A DNA stretch of 64,000 bases from positions 248,001-312,000 of the forward strand of contig NZ_JAUSRO010000003.1 in NCBI RefSeq assembly GCF_030811835.1, given 5' to 3'. The notes below the pieces were generated by a model. It worked only from the letters and a program-made list of their open reading frames with translations, was not told the DNA's origin and did not search any database. Each line of letters begins with the position of its first letter. Positions within the stretch are counted from its first letter, which is position 1. Position numbers and translations under genes: made by a program. Source of the stretch: Variovorax ginsengisoli. Its GTDB lineage: Bacteria > Pseudomonadota > Gammaproteobacteria > Burkholderiales > Burkholderiaceae_C. This document shows, in pieces, positions 57,085 to 64,000 of this stretch.

Positions 57085-57919
57085 TTTTGCCTCCTCCGAG
57101 ATAGGCCTCGACCACGGCCGGGTTCTTTTCGATTTCGCGTGGCGAGCCCTGCGCCAGGAAGGCGCCGTTGTGCATCACGGTGATGGTGTCGGAGATCGAC
57201 ATCACCAGCGGCATGCTGTGCTCGATCAGCAACAGCGTCGCGCCGGTGGCAGCCTGCAGCCGACGCAGGGTGTCGCCCAGCGCGTCGATCTCGCGGTTGT
57301 TCATGCCGGCGGCCGGCTCGTCGAGCAGCATCAGCACCGGTTCCAGCGCCATCGCGCGGGCCAGCTCGACCAGCTTCTGCGTGCCGTAGGGCAGGTCGCG
57401 CACCAGCGTGTGGGCGTGGGCGCCCAGGTTCAGGCCGTCGACGATTTGCTGCGTGCGTTCGCGCTGCTCGCGTTCTTCGCGACGCTGGCGCGGCAGGCGC
57501 AGCAGGGCTTCGGTCAGGGTCGAGCGCATCGCGATGGAACGCGCGATCAGCACGTTGTCGAATACCGTCAGCTCCGAGAACAGCTCCAGGTTCTGGAACG
57601 TGCGTGCGATGCCCAGGCGCGAGATCTGGTGCGCCTTGCACTGGAGCAGGTCGTGCTCGCCGGTGGCCGTGAGCAGCCGCATCGATCCCTTCTGCGGTGT
57701 GTAGAAGCGGCTGATGCAGTTGAGCATTGTCGTCTTGCCTGCACCGTTGGGGCCGATCAGCGCGTGCACCGTGCCGGGCATCACGTCGAATCCGACGTCC
57801 TGCACGGCAACGATGCCGCCGAAGCTCATGCGCACGTCCGACAGCGAGAGCAGTGGCGCCGCGCCCGCATCGCGCGGTGGGCGAGCCGCGGCGGGTGCGC
57901 CGTCCATCATCGCCCTCAT
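57068..57919 (-). CDS. livG: Liv-type ABC transporter ATP-binding protein, LivG family (islet)
   Basis: A 283-residue ATPase. Walker A GPNGAGKTT is near residue 55, the signature variant LPYGTQKLVELARAM and Walker B LLDEPAAGMN are present. ATG 57919 overlaps the livM stop by four bases; ATG 57910 would remove three residues and is also possible. The reading frame is open further upstream but that part is antisense-type reading inside livM. The first 25 residues are Ala/Pro-rich and poorly conserved. Confidence 0.88.
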   Translation of the reverse strand: MRAMMDGAPAAARPPRDAGAAPLLSLSDVRMSFGGIVAVQDVGFDVMPGTVHALIGPNGAGKTTMLNCISRFYTPQKGSMRLLTATGEHDLLQCKAHQISRLGIARTFQNLELFSELTVFDNVLIARSIAMRSTLTEALLRLPRQRREEREQRERTQQIVDGLNLGAHAHTLVRDLPYGTQKLVELARAMALEPVLMLLDEPAAGMNNREIDALGDTLRRLQAATGATLLLIEHSMPLVMSISDTITVMHNGAFLAQGSPREIEKNPAVVEAYLGGGKSGKRR

Positions 57920-58887
57920 CGCGGCACCTCCGTGGTCGGCACGTCGGCGCCCGGCAGTTTCTTGCGCTTGAAGAGGCTGGCCAGCCCGTCGGGCAGGAAC
58001 ATCAGCGCCAGGATCATCGCTACGCCGTAGAGCGCGCGCTGGAACTGGTCGAAACCGAAATAGGTGAGCAGCTGGGGCGCGCCGATGACGAACACCGCGC
58101 CCAGCACCGAGCCCATGATCGAGCCCAGCCCGCCCACGATCACCATCGACACGAAGCTGATCGACACCATGATGTTGAACAGCGACGGATCGATGAAGCG
58201 CACCACTGGCGCATAGAGCGCACCCGACAGGCCGGTGTAGAAGGCGCAGACGCCAAAGGCGATGAGCTTGAGCTTGGTGGCGTTGAGGCCCAGCGCGCGC
58301 GAGGCCGTCTCGCTGCCCTTGAGCGCCAGGAAGCCGCGGCCGAAGTGGCTCTGCCCGAGGTTGCGCGCGATCCACAGCGCCGCGCCCAGCACCACCGCCA
58401 CGAATAGGTGGTAAGCCCGCTCGTTGAGCGGCCAGCCGAACAGCGTGGGGCCGGGCGCCCCCATGCCGTTCTCGCCGCCCGACAACTCGCCGCCGGACTT
58501 GGCGATCTCGACCGAGATCATCACGAAGCCCAGCGTGGCGATGGCCAGGAACACTTCTTCCAGCCGCAGCACCGGCAGCGCGAGCAGCACGCCCACCACC
58601 GTCGCGATAGAGGCCGCGATCAGCATCGACAGCACCAGCGGCACGCCGAAATGCGTCGTGAGGATCGCGCTGCCGTAGGCGCCGATACCGAAGAACACCG
58701 CGCCTGCCATCGAGATCAGGTTGGTATAGCCCGTCAGGATATTGGTGCCAAAGGACGCCAGCGTGTAGATCAGCACCAGCGTAAAGATGTAGAGCACATA
58801 ACCGCCGGGAATGAGCGGAGCGAGCACGAACAGCAGGATGAATACCAGCGGTGCCAGCCAGGGCCGCGAGTCGAAGATGCGGGTCAT
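57916..58887 (-). CDS. livM: Liv-type ABC transporter permease, LivM family (islet)
   Basis: A 323-residue inner-membrane permease with eight or so hydrophobic helices. ATG 58887 (MTRIFDSRPW) was selected since it lies four bases after livH; 58929 would overlap livH. The conserved GSETASRALGLNATKLKLI helix-loop and the GGLGSIMGSVLGAV motif are present. It stops normally at about the FLPDGL region plus 18 residues, so it lacks the extension seen in the other LivM at 7130. Confidence 0.88.
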   Translation of the reverse strand: MTRIFDSRPWLAPLVFILLFVLAPLIPGGYVLYIFTLVLIYTLASFGTNILTGYTNLISMAGAVFFGIGAYGSAILTTHFGVPLVLSMLIAASIATVVGVLLALPVLRLEEVFLAIATLGFVMISVEIAKSGGELSGGENGMGAPGPTLFGWPLNERAYHLFVAVVLGAALWIARNLGQSHFGRGFLALKGSETASRALGLNATKLKLIAFGVCAFYTGLSGALYAPVVRFIDPSLFNIMVSISFVSMVIVGGLGSIMGSVLGAVFVIGAPQLLTYFGFDQFQRALYGVAMILALMFLPDGLASLFKRKKLPGADVPTTEVPR

Positions 58888-58891
58888 GGCT

Positions 58892-59755
58892 TCAGACTTT
58901 CTTGATGTGGCGCCGTGCGAGCAGACCATGCGGGCGCAGGATCAGGATCGCCAGCATCACGATGAAGGGCACCGCGTCTTTCCATTCGGAAGACAGGTAG
59001 GCACCGGTGAGGTTGGAGGTCACGCCGATGATCACGCCGCCCAGCAGCGCGCCCGGCATGCTGCCGATGCCACCGAGCACCGCCGCCGCGAACGCGAAGT
59101 GCAGGGCGTGCTGCATCATCGAGAAGTGCACGAACGTCAGCGGCGCGATCAACAGGCCCGCGGCCGCCGCGATCACATGCGACAGCGCCCATGCCAGCGC
59201 GTAGATACGCTTGATCGGAATGCCCATCAGGCGCGCCGCGGTCGGGTTCTCCATCGTCGCCTGCATCGCGATACCCAGGCGCGTGAAGCGGAAGAAGGCG
59301 AACAGCGCCCCGGCCAGCGCGGCACAGACGCCTACGATGCCCAGGTCAATGCCCGAGACGATGACGCCGCCGACGTCGATCGGCGTGGACGCAAACACGC
59401 TCGGCAGTTCCTGTGTGTCCTTGCCCCAGACCCAGATGGCGAGGTCGCCGAAGATCAGGAACAGGCCCAGCGTGCAGATGGCCGACGACAGCAGCGCCTT
59501 GCCGATGAAGCGGCGAATGATGAAGCGCTCGATCAGCATGCCCAGCGCGGCGCCGAACAGCAGCACCAGCGGCACGACCGCCCACATCGGCAGGCCGAGG
59601 CGCACCAGCGTGCAGGCCATGAAGGCCGACAGCATGGCCGCTTCGCCATGTGCGAAATTAAGGATGCCGGTCGCTTTGAACACCATCACGATGCCCAGGG
59701 CGATCAGCCCGTAGATGGCGCCCAGGGCGACGCCGCTCACGATCATCTGCATCAT
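58892..59755 (-). CDS. livH: Liv-type ABC transporter permease, LivH family (islet)
   Basis: A 287-residue permease. ATG 59755 (MMQMIVSGVALGAIYGLIALG) begins the typical N-terminal helix, 16 bases after the small hydro-lyase subunit gene; the longer open frame upstream is antisense-type reading. The GILNFAHGEAAMLSAF motif and the AAAVLGGIGSMPGALLGG loop are family hallmarks. Confidence 0.88.
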   Translation of the reverse strand: MMQMIVSGVALGAIYGLIALGIVMVFKATGILNFAHGEAAMLSAFMACTLVRLGLPMWAVVPLVLLFGAALGMLIERFIIRRFIGKALLSSAICTLGLFLIFGDLAIWVWGKDTQELPSVFASTPIDVGGVIVSGIDLGIVGVCAALAGALFAFFRFTRLGIAMQATMENPTAARLMGIPIKRIYALAWALSHVIAAAAGLLIAPLTFVHFSMMQHALHFAFAAAVLGGIGSMPGALLGGVIIGVTSNLTGAYLSSEWKDAVPFIVMLAILILRPHGLLARRHIKKV

Positions 59756-59771
59756 GCGGTGCGCTCCGGGC

Positions 59772-60314
59772 TCAGGCTGAAGCCGTCGACCCGGCGGCAT
59801 CGTTCTGCCGCGCCAGCCGTGCCTTGAGGTAGGGAATGAATCCGCCAGCTTCCAGTGTGCCGCGCTCCACCGAAGACAGGCGCTCGAAGGGCAACTGCCT
59901 GCCGCTTCCAATGTTCGTCACGGTGCTGGCGTCCCAGTCGACCTTCAGTTCGTCCCAGCGCGTGGTGATCTCGCGGATGCCGGGGCAGGTGACGAGCGGA
60001 AAGCCCATGCTGATCTCTCCGCGGAAGAAACCCGGCGAGAACGACTCGGCGATCACGCCCGCCACGCCCAGATGGCGCATGGCACGCATCGCGGGGTAGT
60101 GCGGATGGCCATAGCCGAAGTTGTGGCCGCCCACGAGCAGGTCGCCCTTCTTCACCGACGTGGCGAAGTCGGCGTCGTAACTCGTCATGGTGACGGCGGC
60201 AAGCTCGTGGATGTCGGTGATCTTGATGTTCTTGATGCCGACGATCAGGTCGATGTCGAAATCGTCTTCCTTGAAAATCCAGGCTGCGCGGCCCTGCAGG
60301 TTGGGCATGCTCAT
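59772..60314 (-). CDS. Aconitase-family hydro-lyase small subunit (LeuD/DmdB-like)
   Basis: A 180-residue swivelling domain of a two-subunit aconitase-type dehydratase. The block GHNFGYGHPHYPAMRAM corresponds to the GxNFGxGSSRE motif of LeuD; the SSR part is HPH here, so residues that contact the substrate's gamma group differ. VIAESFSPGFFRGEISMGFPLV is conserved with the LeuD fold. It overlaps the large-subunit gene by four bases. Not next to leuA or leuB, so leucine synthesis is unlikely. Confidence 0.85.
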   Translation of the reverse strand: MSMPNLQGRAAWIFKEDDFDIDLIVGIKNIKITDIHELAAVTMTSYDADFATSVKKGDLLVGGHNFGYGHPHYPAMRAMRHLGVAGVIAESFSPGFFRGEISMGFPLVTCPGIREITTRWDELKVDWDASTVTNIGSGRQLPFERLSSVERGTLEAGGFIPYLKARLARQNDAAGSTASA

Positions 60315-61609
60315 GCTGCGCTCCCTTCGAGTTCCTTGGCCCGTGCGGCTTCAGCGAGATACGGACGCGGGTCGGCAATGCAGCCTTCGAGCGCCGACGC
60401 AGCAACCACCGCTGCGTTGCAGATGAAGATTTCCGAATCGGCGCTGCCCATGCGGCCCGGTGTGTTGAGCGTGCCGGTCGACACGGCGCGCTGGCCGTCG
60501 GTCATGGTGGCGATACGGCCGTAGCAGTAGTCGCAGCTCGACGAGCTGATGAATGCGCCGGCATCCACCAGGGTGGAGATCAGCCCTTCCTTCGCAGCCT
60601 GCGACATGATCGCCTGCGAGGTTGGAACCACATGGAGCTGGAAGCCCGGCTTGATGTGGCGCCCGCGCAGCACGTCGGCGGCAGCACGCAGGTCTTCGAG
60701 TCGACCGCTGGCGCAGGAGCCGAGGTAGCCGGTGTGCACTTCGAGTCCGACGTACTCGGTCAGGTCGCGCGTGTTGGCGGGGCTCGGCGGCGCGACGACG
60801 ATCGGGGCGAGGTTGCTCACGTCGATGGTCACTTCGCGGTCGTACACCGCATCGGGGTCGGGGTAGACCGGGTCGAGCACGATCTTGGAGCGGCCCTTGG
60901 CATACGCCAGCGTCTTGGCGTCGGGCGCGATCAGCATGGTCGTCGCACCGAGGAACATGGCCTGGCCGCAGACGGTCTGGCGGCCTTCGATGCTCATGTC
61001 GTCGATGATCGGCCCACACAACTCGACCACCTTGAAGCGGCAAGACGACGGCCCGAGCACGCGCACCATGTGGTGGAAGACGTCGCGCGCCATCACGCCG
61101 GGCTGCAGCGTGCCGGTGAGCGTGATCTTCACGGTGCCGGGCACGGTCAGCGCCATGGTCTCGCTGACGAAGGTCTCGAGCACGCTCTTGCGCGCGCCCA
61201 TCGCCAGCGTGCCGAAGGCGCCGAGCTGGCTCACGTGGCCGTCGAAGTGCACTGCGAAGGCGCCTGGCGTGGCGTAGCCCAGTTCGGCCGACACCTGATG
61301 GCCGATGCCTTCTCGCTCGTGCACCGGCACGCCCTGGTCCTTGCCCCACGCACGGGTGACCTTGTGCAGCTCTTCTTCCTTGGGCGCAGTGGCCGGAACC
61401 ATGTGGTCGATGAAAAGCACGAAGCGCTCAGGGCTTGGCACCTTGTCCACGCCGAACTCTTCCTTCGCTTCCTTGAAGAACACGTCGGTGTAGCCAGGGA
61501 AGTCGTACGCGATCACGAAATCGGGACGGGCGAGGAGTTCGTCGCCGGGCGAAACACTCGCGCGGCCGGCTGCGCGGGCCAGGATCTTCTCGGTCATCGT
61601 CTGGGGCAT
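60311..61609 (-). CDS. Aconitase-family hydro-lyase large subunit (LeuC/DmdA-like)
   Basis: A 432-residue [4Fe-4S] subunit that adds water to, or removes it from, a carboxylate. Cluster cysteines are visible in GSCASGRLEDL near residue 305 and the CDYC pair near 376. The GDSHT-type loop of LeuC is altered to a VHFDGHVSQLG form. ATG 61609 has AAGGAGACAAG upstream; 61660 is a longer frame without RBS. It leads the eight-gene operon, divergent from the IclR gene. Closest function by logic is dimethylmaleate or citraconate hydration; isopropylmalate dehydration is the alternative. Confidence 0.86.
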   Translation of the reverse strand: MPQTMTEKILARAAGRASVSPGDELLARPDFVIAYDFPGYTDVFFKEAKEEFGVDKVPSPERFVLFIDHMVPATAPKEEELHKVTRAWGKDQGVPVHEREGIGHQVSAELGYATPGAFAVHFDGHVSQLGAFGTLAMGARKSVLETFVSETMALTVPGTVKITLTGTLQPGVMARDVFHHMVRVLGPSSCRFKVVELCGPIIDDMSIEGRQTVCGQAMFLGATTMLIAPDAKTLAYAKGRSKIVLDPVYPDPDAVYDREVTIDVSNLAPIVVAPPSPANTRDLTEYVGLEVHTGYLGSCASGRLEDLRAAADVLRGRHIKPGFQLHVVPTSQAIMSQAAKEGLISTLVDAGAFISSSSCDYCYGRIATMTDGQRAVSTGTLNTPGRMGSADSEIFICNAAVVAASALEGCIADPRPYLAEAARAKELEGSAA

Positions 61610-61626
61610 CTTGTCTCCTTGTTTAT

Positions 61627-61637
61627 CCACAATGTGG
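61627..61637. promoter_or_regulatory. Palindrome CCACAATGTGG, candidate IclR operator 1
   Basis: This perfect 5-bp inverted repeat around a central A lies 18 bases before the hydro-lyase start codon and is identical to the copy at 61712-61722. Binding here would block transcription of the catabolic operon. Confidence 0.65.
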
Positions 61638-61676
61638 CGATCTGTAAAACCGCCTTGCATTGATTAAAGATGACCC

Positions 61677-61696
61677 CCTTGTCGCTACGAACAAGG
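61677..61696. promoter_or_regulatory. Inverted repeat CCTTGT-N8-ACAAGG between the IclR operators
   Basis: This 6-bp inverted repeat lies between the two CCACAATGTGG sites in the divergent gap. It may be a site for a second regulator or part of a looped repression complex. Confidence 0.35.
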
Positions 61697-61711
61697 TTAA
61701 CCCTAGGATGC

Positions 61712-61722
61712 CCACAATGTGG
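61712..61722. promoter_or_regulatory. Palindrome CCACAATGTGG, candidate IclR operator 2
   Basis: This second identical copy lies 85 bases from the first and about 47 bases before the IclR ATG. It sits just before an A/T-rich TATAAA stretch (61729-61734) that may be the IclR promoter's -10 region, suggesting autoregulation. Confidence 0.65.
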
Positions 61723-61768
61723 ATGCAATATAAAGATCGCCATAGGGGAACAGGAGACGATTGCAGCC

Positions 61769-62596
61769 ATGACCGAAAATGAATCGCCACAAGGTGGCAC
61801 ACCGAGAACGGGCACGCAGAGCATCGAGCGCGTGGTGGGCATGCTCCGTGTCGTGGCGTCCCGTGGCCGACGGGGCATGCGCATCGGCGAGGTGGCGACC
61901 ACCAGCGGCTTGCCGCAGTCGACCTGCTTTCGCATGCTGCAGCGGCTGGAGATCGAAGGCTTGGTCGACCGAGATCCGCACACGCGAAAGTATTTCCTCG
62001 GCCCGCTGCTGCACGAGCTGGGCTTGCTCGCACGGCCCCGCTATCGGCTCAGCGAGCTGTGCGACGCCGCCGTGCATCGGCTCGCCGACCTGACGCAGGA
62101 CACGGTCTATCTCAGCGAACGCAGCGGTATGGAAGCGGTGTGCACCAACCGCGCATTGGGCGACTACCCGATCAAGGCCATGCCGCTGGACATCGGCATT
62201 CGACGGCCGCTGGGCGTCGGCGCAGGCGGACTGGCCATGCTGTGCGCCATGCCCGTAGAAGAGGCCGAGGCGATCATCGATGCCAACGGCCATCGCTACG
62301 AGAAGTTCGCCTCCTTCACCGCCGACTTCCTGCGTGAGGCGGTGGCACGCGGCCGGGCGCAGGGGTATTCGTTCCTCGACAGCGTGGTGACGCCGGGCAC
62401 CGCCGCCATCGGCGTGGCCTTCCCGACGGAGAACCCGGTCGGTGCCATCAGCATCGCCGCGATCTCGGGCCGGCTGGAGTCCGAGCGGCGCGAAGACCTG
62501 GCGCGCGAACTCAAGCAGCAGGTACGCAAGGTCGAAGCCGCGATGAACAGTGCGGGCGGTCTGAGCGAATCGAGCGACAACGCGAAAAAGACCTGA
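61769..62596 (+). CDS. IclR family transcriptional regulator
   Basis: A 275-residue regulator. The N-terminal winged helix-turn-helix (about 20-80; VVASRGRRGMRIGEVATTSG and STCFRMLQRLE) is followed by the IclR effector domain (about 95-260; YLSERSGMEAVCTNRA and the late GVAFPTE strand). ATG 61769 has CAGGAGACGATT upstream; the open frame to 61670 covers the operator region and is not used. It should sense the islet substrate or a pathway intermediate and control the divergent operon. A CAGCCG-T-CGGCTG hairpin follows its stop. Confidence 0.92.
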   Translation: MTENESPQGGTPRTGTQSIERVVGMLRVVASRGRRGMRIGEVATTSGLPQSTCFRMLQRLEIEGLVDRDPHTRKYFLGPLLHELGLLARPRYRLSELCDAAVHRLADLTQDTVYLSERSGMEAVCTNRALGDYPIKAMPLDIGIRRPLGVGAGGLAMLCAMPVEEAEAIIDANGHRYEKFASFTADFLREAVARGRAQGYSFLDSVVTPGTAAIGVAFPTENPVGAISIAAISGRLESERREDLARELKQQVRKVEAAMNSAGGLSESSDNAKKT

Positions 62597-62639
62597 GGGC
62601 GGGCAGCCGTCGGCTGACCCTCGGTCCGACCCGCGCGCC

Positions 62640-63019
62640 GGCATGAACGCGCAATGGGAAGGTCGTCCTGCCAGCCGCAGCGTGGCTGTGCTGGCCGGCG
62701 TCTCGGCCAGCAGCACACCGCGGCGGAACACCTTCAGCCGGGTCGCGCGCAGGCGGATCGCCTCGACCGGGTCGCGCGCCTGCAGCAGCACGAAGCTGGC
62801 GTCGCAGCCCGCCTCGTGCCCGTAGGCCCGCCAGTGGATTGCCACGCTCGGCCGCGATCTCGCACAGCCGCTTCACGCTGGTCGCGCCATCGGCCATGGC
62901 CTGCTTGAGCAGCTACTTGAGCTCGCCTCACAGCGCGATACCTTCGAGCAGCGTGCCGCTTTCGTTGACGCGCCGGTGCGGCCGTCGGGTAGCGTGGCGT
63001 TGCGCAGGAAAAGATTCAC
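62640..63019 (-). pseudogene. Decayed cytosine-deaminase-like amidohydrolase (mosaic remnant)
   Basis: Read leftward from GTG 63019, the product begins NLFLRNATLPDG, the start of cytosine-deaminase-type amidohydrolases. It shifts frame at 62972 into RVNESGTLLEGIAL, then meets in-frame stops at 62928-62930 and 62913-62915, continues as MADGATSVKRLCEIAAERG, and after another frame change near 62815 reads GCDASFVLLQARDPVEAIRL to the C-terminal part. Large parts of the barrel, including metal His motifs, are missing, so several internal deletions occurred. Its GTG start codon overlaps the border of the 106-bp repeat. Confidence 0.75.
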
Positions 63020-63123
63020 GGCGACGCCGATCTGGAGGAGGTCGATTTCGCCAGCTTCGACGTCCCCGCCTGTCCGGTGTGCGGTGGCCTGCTCAAGCCC
63101 GACGTGGTGTTCTTCGGCGAGAG
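63018..63123 (+). repeat. 106-bp perfect direct repeat, right copy (start of headless sirtuin)
   Basis: This is identical to 53778-53883 in the same orientation. Sequence to its left is deaminase remnant; sequence to its right continues as a diverged sirtuin 3' end. Confidence 0.95.
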
Positions 63124-63406
63124 CGTGCCGCGTGAGCGCGTGCAGGCCGCTTTAACGGCGCTGGCCGAGTCCGATGCCATGCTGGTCACCGGATCATCCC
63201 TGATGGTTTATTCGGGCTTTCGCTTCGTGCAGGCGGCGGTGGCGGCGGGCAAGCCGGTGGCGGCACTGAACCTGGGCCGCACCCGGGCCGACGACCTGCT
63301 GACGTTGAAGGTCGAGGCACCCATTGGCGCCACGCTGGAGGCGCTGGAAATCGGGCGCATCCATTCCGCAGCTCCGCAGGTCAACCCGCGCACATCTTCA
63401 GGTTGA
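63018..63406 (+). pseudogene. 5'-truncated SIR2 gene copy
   Basis: The frame encodes only the C-terminal part of a sirtuin: from GDADLEEVDF, through the second zinc pair CPVC, to a SSLMVYSGFRFVQAA-type Rossmann region, then a short unrelated tail. The NAD loop, catalytic His and first zinc Cys pair are missing, and an in-frame TAG lies at 62990-62992 before any start. A GTG at 63077 could start an ORF but leaves no catalytic site. Beyond 63123 it differs from the complete copy at roughly one base in five. Its tail overlaps the end of the next gene. Confidence 0.85.
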
Positions 63407-64000
63407 AGCGTGTGGCCTTGACGATCGGCAGGTAGTCTTCGGCATCCGCCGGCGGATAGCTTTCCTTGATGCCGTCGTCCGTTTTGGCCGCATCTTCGGC
63501 CAACGGCTGCAGTGTTCTCAGGCAGGCAGCCTTGTCGCCCCGCTTGGACTGGGTGAGCGCCAGGTCATTGCGGATGCGACCTGCACTGAGCCAGTCGAGC
63601 GTCTTTTCGCACTCCGACAGCACGGCCGACAGGGTGCCCTCGGCGACCGCGTAGTTCTTGGCATCGAACTGCTGCTTGAAGCGCTTGCGCGAAGTGCTTA
63701 CGGCACTGTGGGTGCAGGCGGGCGTGGGGCGCGTATATGTACCTTCGAAGGTGGCGCGTGCGCCGCAGTTGTCGCGGCATTGCTCGGCAGCGTTTGTCGT
63801 GACGACGACGGTTTTCCCATGGGTCGCGAAATCCACCACGCAAGGGCTGTCGTCCAGCTTGGCCTTGCCGCGCACGATGCGGCCGTCCAGCTCGCACAGG
63901 TGGGCGTTGGGGCCGATGGTGCTGATATCGAAAGTGCCGTTCGGTTTGACGTTCAGCACGCCGCTGCCACGCTCGAAGATGTATTCGCCAGCGGGAGGGT
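63381..64000 (-). CDS. Hypothetical Cys-rich protein, 5' end outside window
   Basis: The reverse frame is open from the window edge to a stop at 63381, about 206 residues; the start lies beyond 64000. Its six or more cysteines (for example HLCELDG, CRDNCG, ACTHS and a CAG end) suggest a secreted protein with disulfides. The second half is helical and Lys/Asp-rich. I do not recognise the family. Its 3' end overlaps the sirtuin remnant tail by 26 bases on the opposite strand. Confidence 0.7.
   Translation of the reverse strand, partial: PPAGEYIFERGSGVLNVKPNGTFDISTIGPNAHLCELDGRIVRGKAKLDDSPCVVDFATHGKTVVVTTNAAEQCRDNCGARATFEGTYTRPTPACTHSAVSTSRKRFKQQFDAKNYAVAEGTLSAVLSECEKTLDWLSAGRIRNDLALTQSKRGDKAACLRTLQPLAEDAAKTDDGIKESYPPADAEDYLPIVKATRFNLKMCAG

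Larger units (their letters stand above)
53884..63017. other. Candidate genomic islet: unsaturated-dicarboxylate catabolic block flanked by 106-bp repeats
   Basis: The block holds the sirtuin 3' end, the lyase, a Liv-type importer, the aconitase-family hydro-lyase, its IclR regulator and a decayed deaminase gene. It is bounded by direct repeats and has no integrase or transposase. Crossover between the repeats would remove it and rebuild a full sirtuin gene from 5' part A and 3' part B. Its origin is inferred only from these borders. Confidence 0.5.

Noticed and set aside
59772..61609. Biosynthetic leuCD
   Set aside because: No leuA or leuB nearby, the LeuD contact motif is changed, and the operon contains an importer and a lyase; a catabolic role fits better, although the alternative is not excluded.
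62604..62616. CAGCCG-T-CGGCTG after the IclR stop as a terminator
   Set aside because: The loop is too tight and no T-run follows; noted only as a possible weak hairpin.
63077..63406. Sirtuin-like ORF starting at GTG 63077 as a functional gene
   Set aside because: It lacks the NAD loop, catalytic His and first zinc pair, so it was recorded as a truncated pseudogene.

Overview
The window is high-GC DNA from a beta-proteobacterium, most likely a member of the Comamonadaceae (Variovorax/Acidovorax-like). This is inferred from gene content, from codon use rich in third-position G/C, and from a nested-hairpin intergenic repeat that I associate with that family. No search was run, so the genus is not proven. 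No rRNA, tRNA, CRISPR array, transposase or phage gene was seen.

Layout. (1) 1-1386: 3'-truncated selO, reading left. (2) 1543-9901: an AlkK-type acyl-CoA ligase and a branched-chain-type (Liv) ABC importer with two tandem binding proteins, two permeases and two ATPases. (3) 10122-23051: a beta-oxidation region (FadB-like multifunctional enzyme, M20 peptidase, thiolase, two acyl-CoA dehydrogenases, two short-chain dehydrogenases, a hot-dog thioesterase, an MDR reductase, a GST and a 68-residue membrane protein). Together, parts 2 and 3 look like uptake, activation and oxidation of an aliphatic or branched acid. (4) 23101-32048: glgX, an aldo/keto reductase and an MFS pump divergent from a LysR regulator, a small membrane protein and two more MFS pumps. 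(5) 32074-35795: a PqiABC lipid-transport operon with PqiA split into two genes. (6) 35816-37198: a MATE pump. (7) 37381-43931: complete pgaABCD for poly-beta-1,6-N-acetylglucosamine. (8) 44018-47995: tex, a patatin-like protein and an unknown gene. (9) 48029-52576: a TonB receptor and a PepSY/flavodoxin-reductase fusion behind a candidate Fur box. (10) 52719-54142: a 2H phosphoesterase and a SIR2 deacetylase. (11) 54170-62596: a compact catabolic block. (12) 62640-64000: decayed sequence and a truncated unknown gene.

The most unusual part is block 11. One eight-gene leftward operon encodes both subunits of an aconitase-family hydro-lyase, a complete Liv-type importer and an isocitrate-lyase/PEP-mutase-superfamily lyase. 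A divergent IclR regulator sits across a short promoter region that carries two identical 11-bp palindromes. The gene set predicts import of an unsaturated branched dicarboxylate, its hydration, and retro-aldol cleavage to a keto acid. This resembles the dimethylmaleate end of nicotinate fermentation rather than leucine synthesis.

The block is bracketed by a 106-bp perfect direct repeat (53778-53883 and 63018-63123). Both copies lie inside SIR2 coding sequence, in the same orientation, 9,240 bp apart. The left copy is in a complete sirtuin gene. The right copy begins a headless second sirtuin 3' end that abuts a shredded cytosine-deaminase-like gene. This looks like the footprint of an insertion or recombination, and a crossover between the repeats would remove the block and leave an intact chimeric sirtuin gene.

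Other leads are a TACGGG-N4-CCCGTA-type motif repeated upstream of three genes at the left end, a Walker A Lys-to-Arg change in one LivF, a LivM with a long C-terminal extension, and a 10-bp inverted repeat spanning the pga leader.
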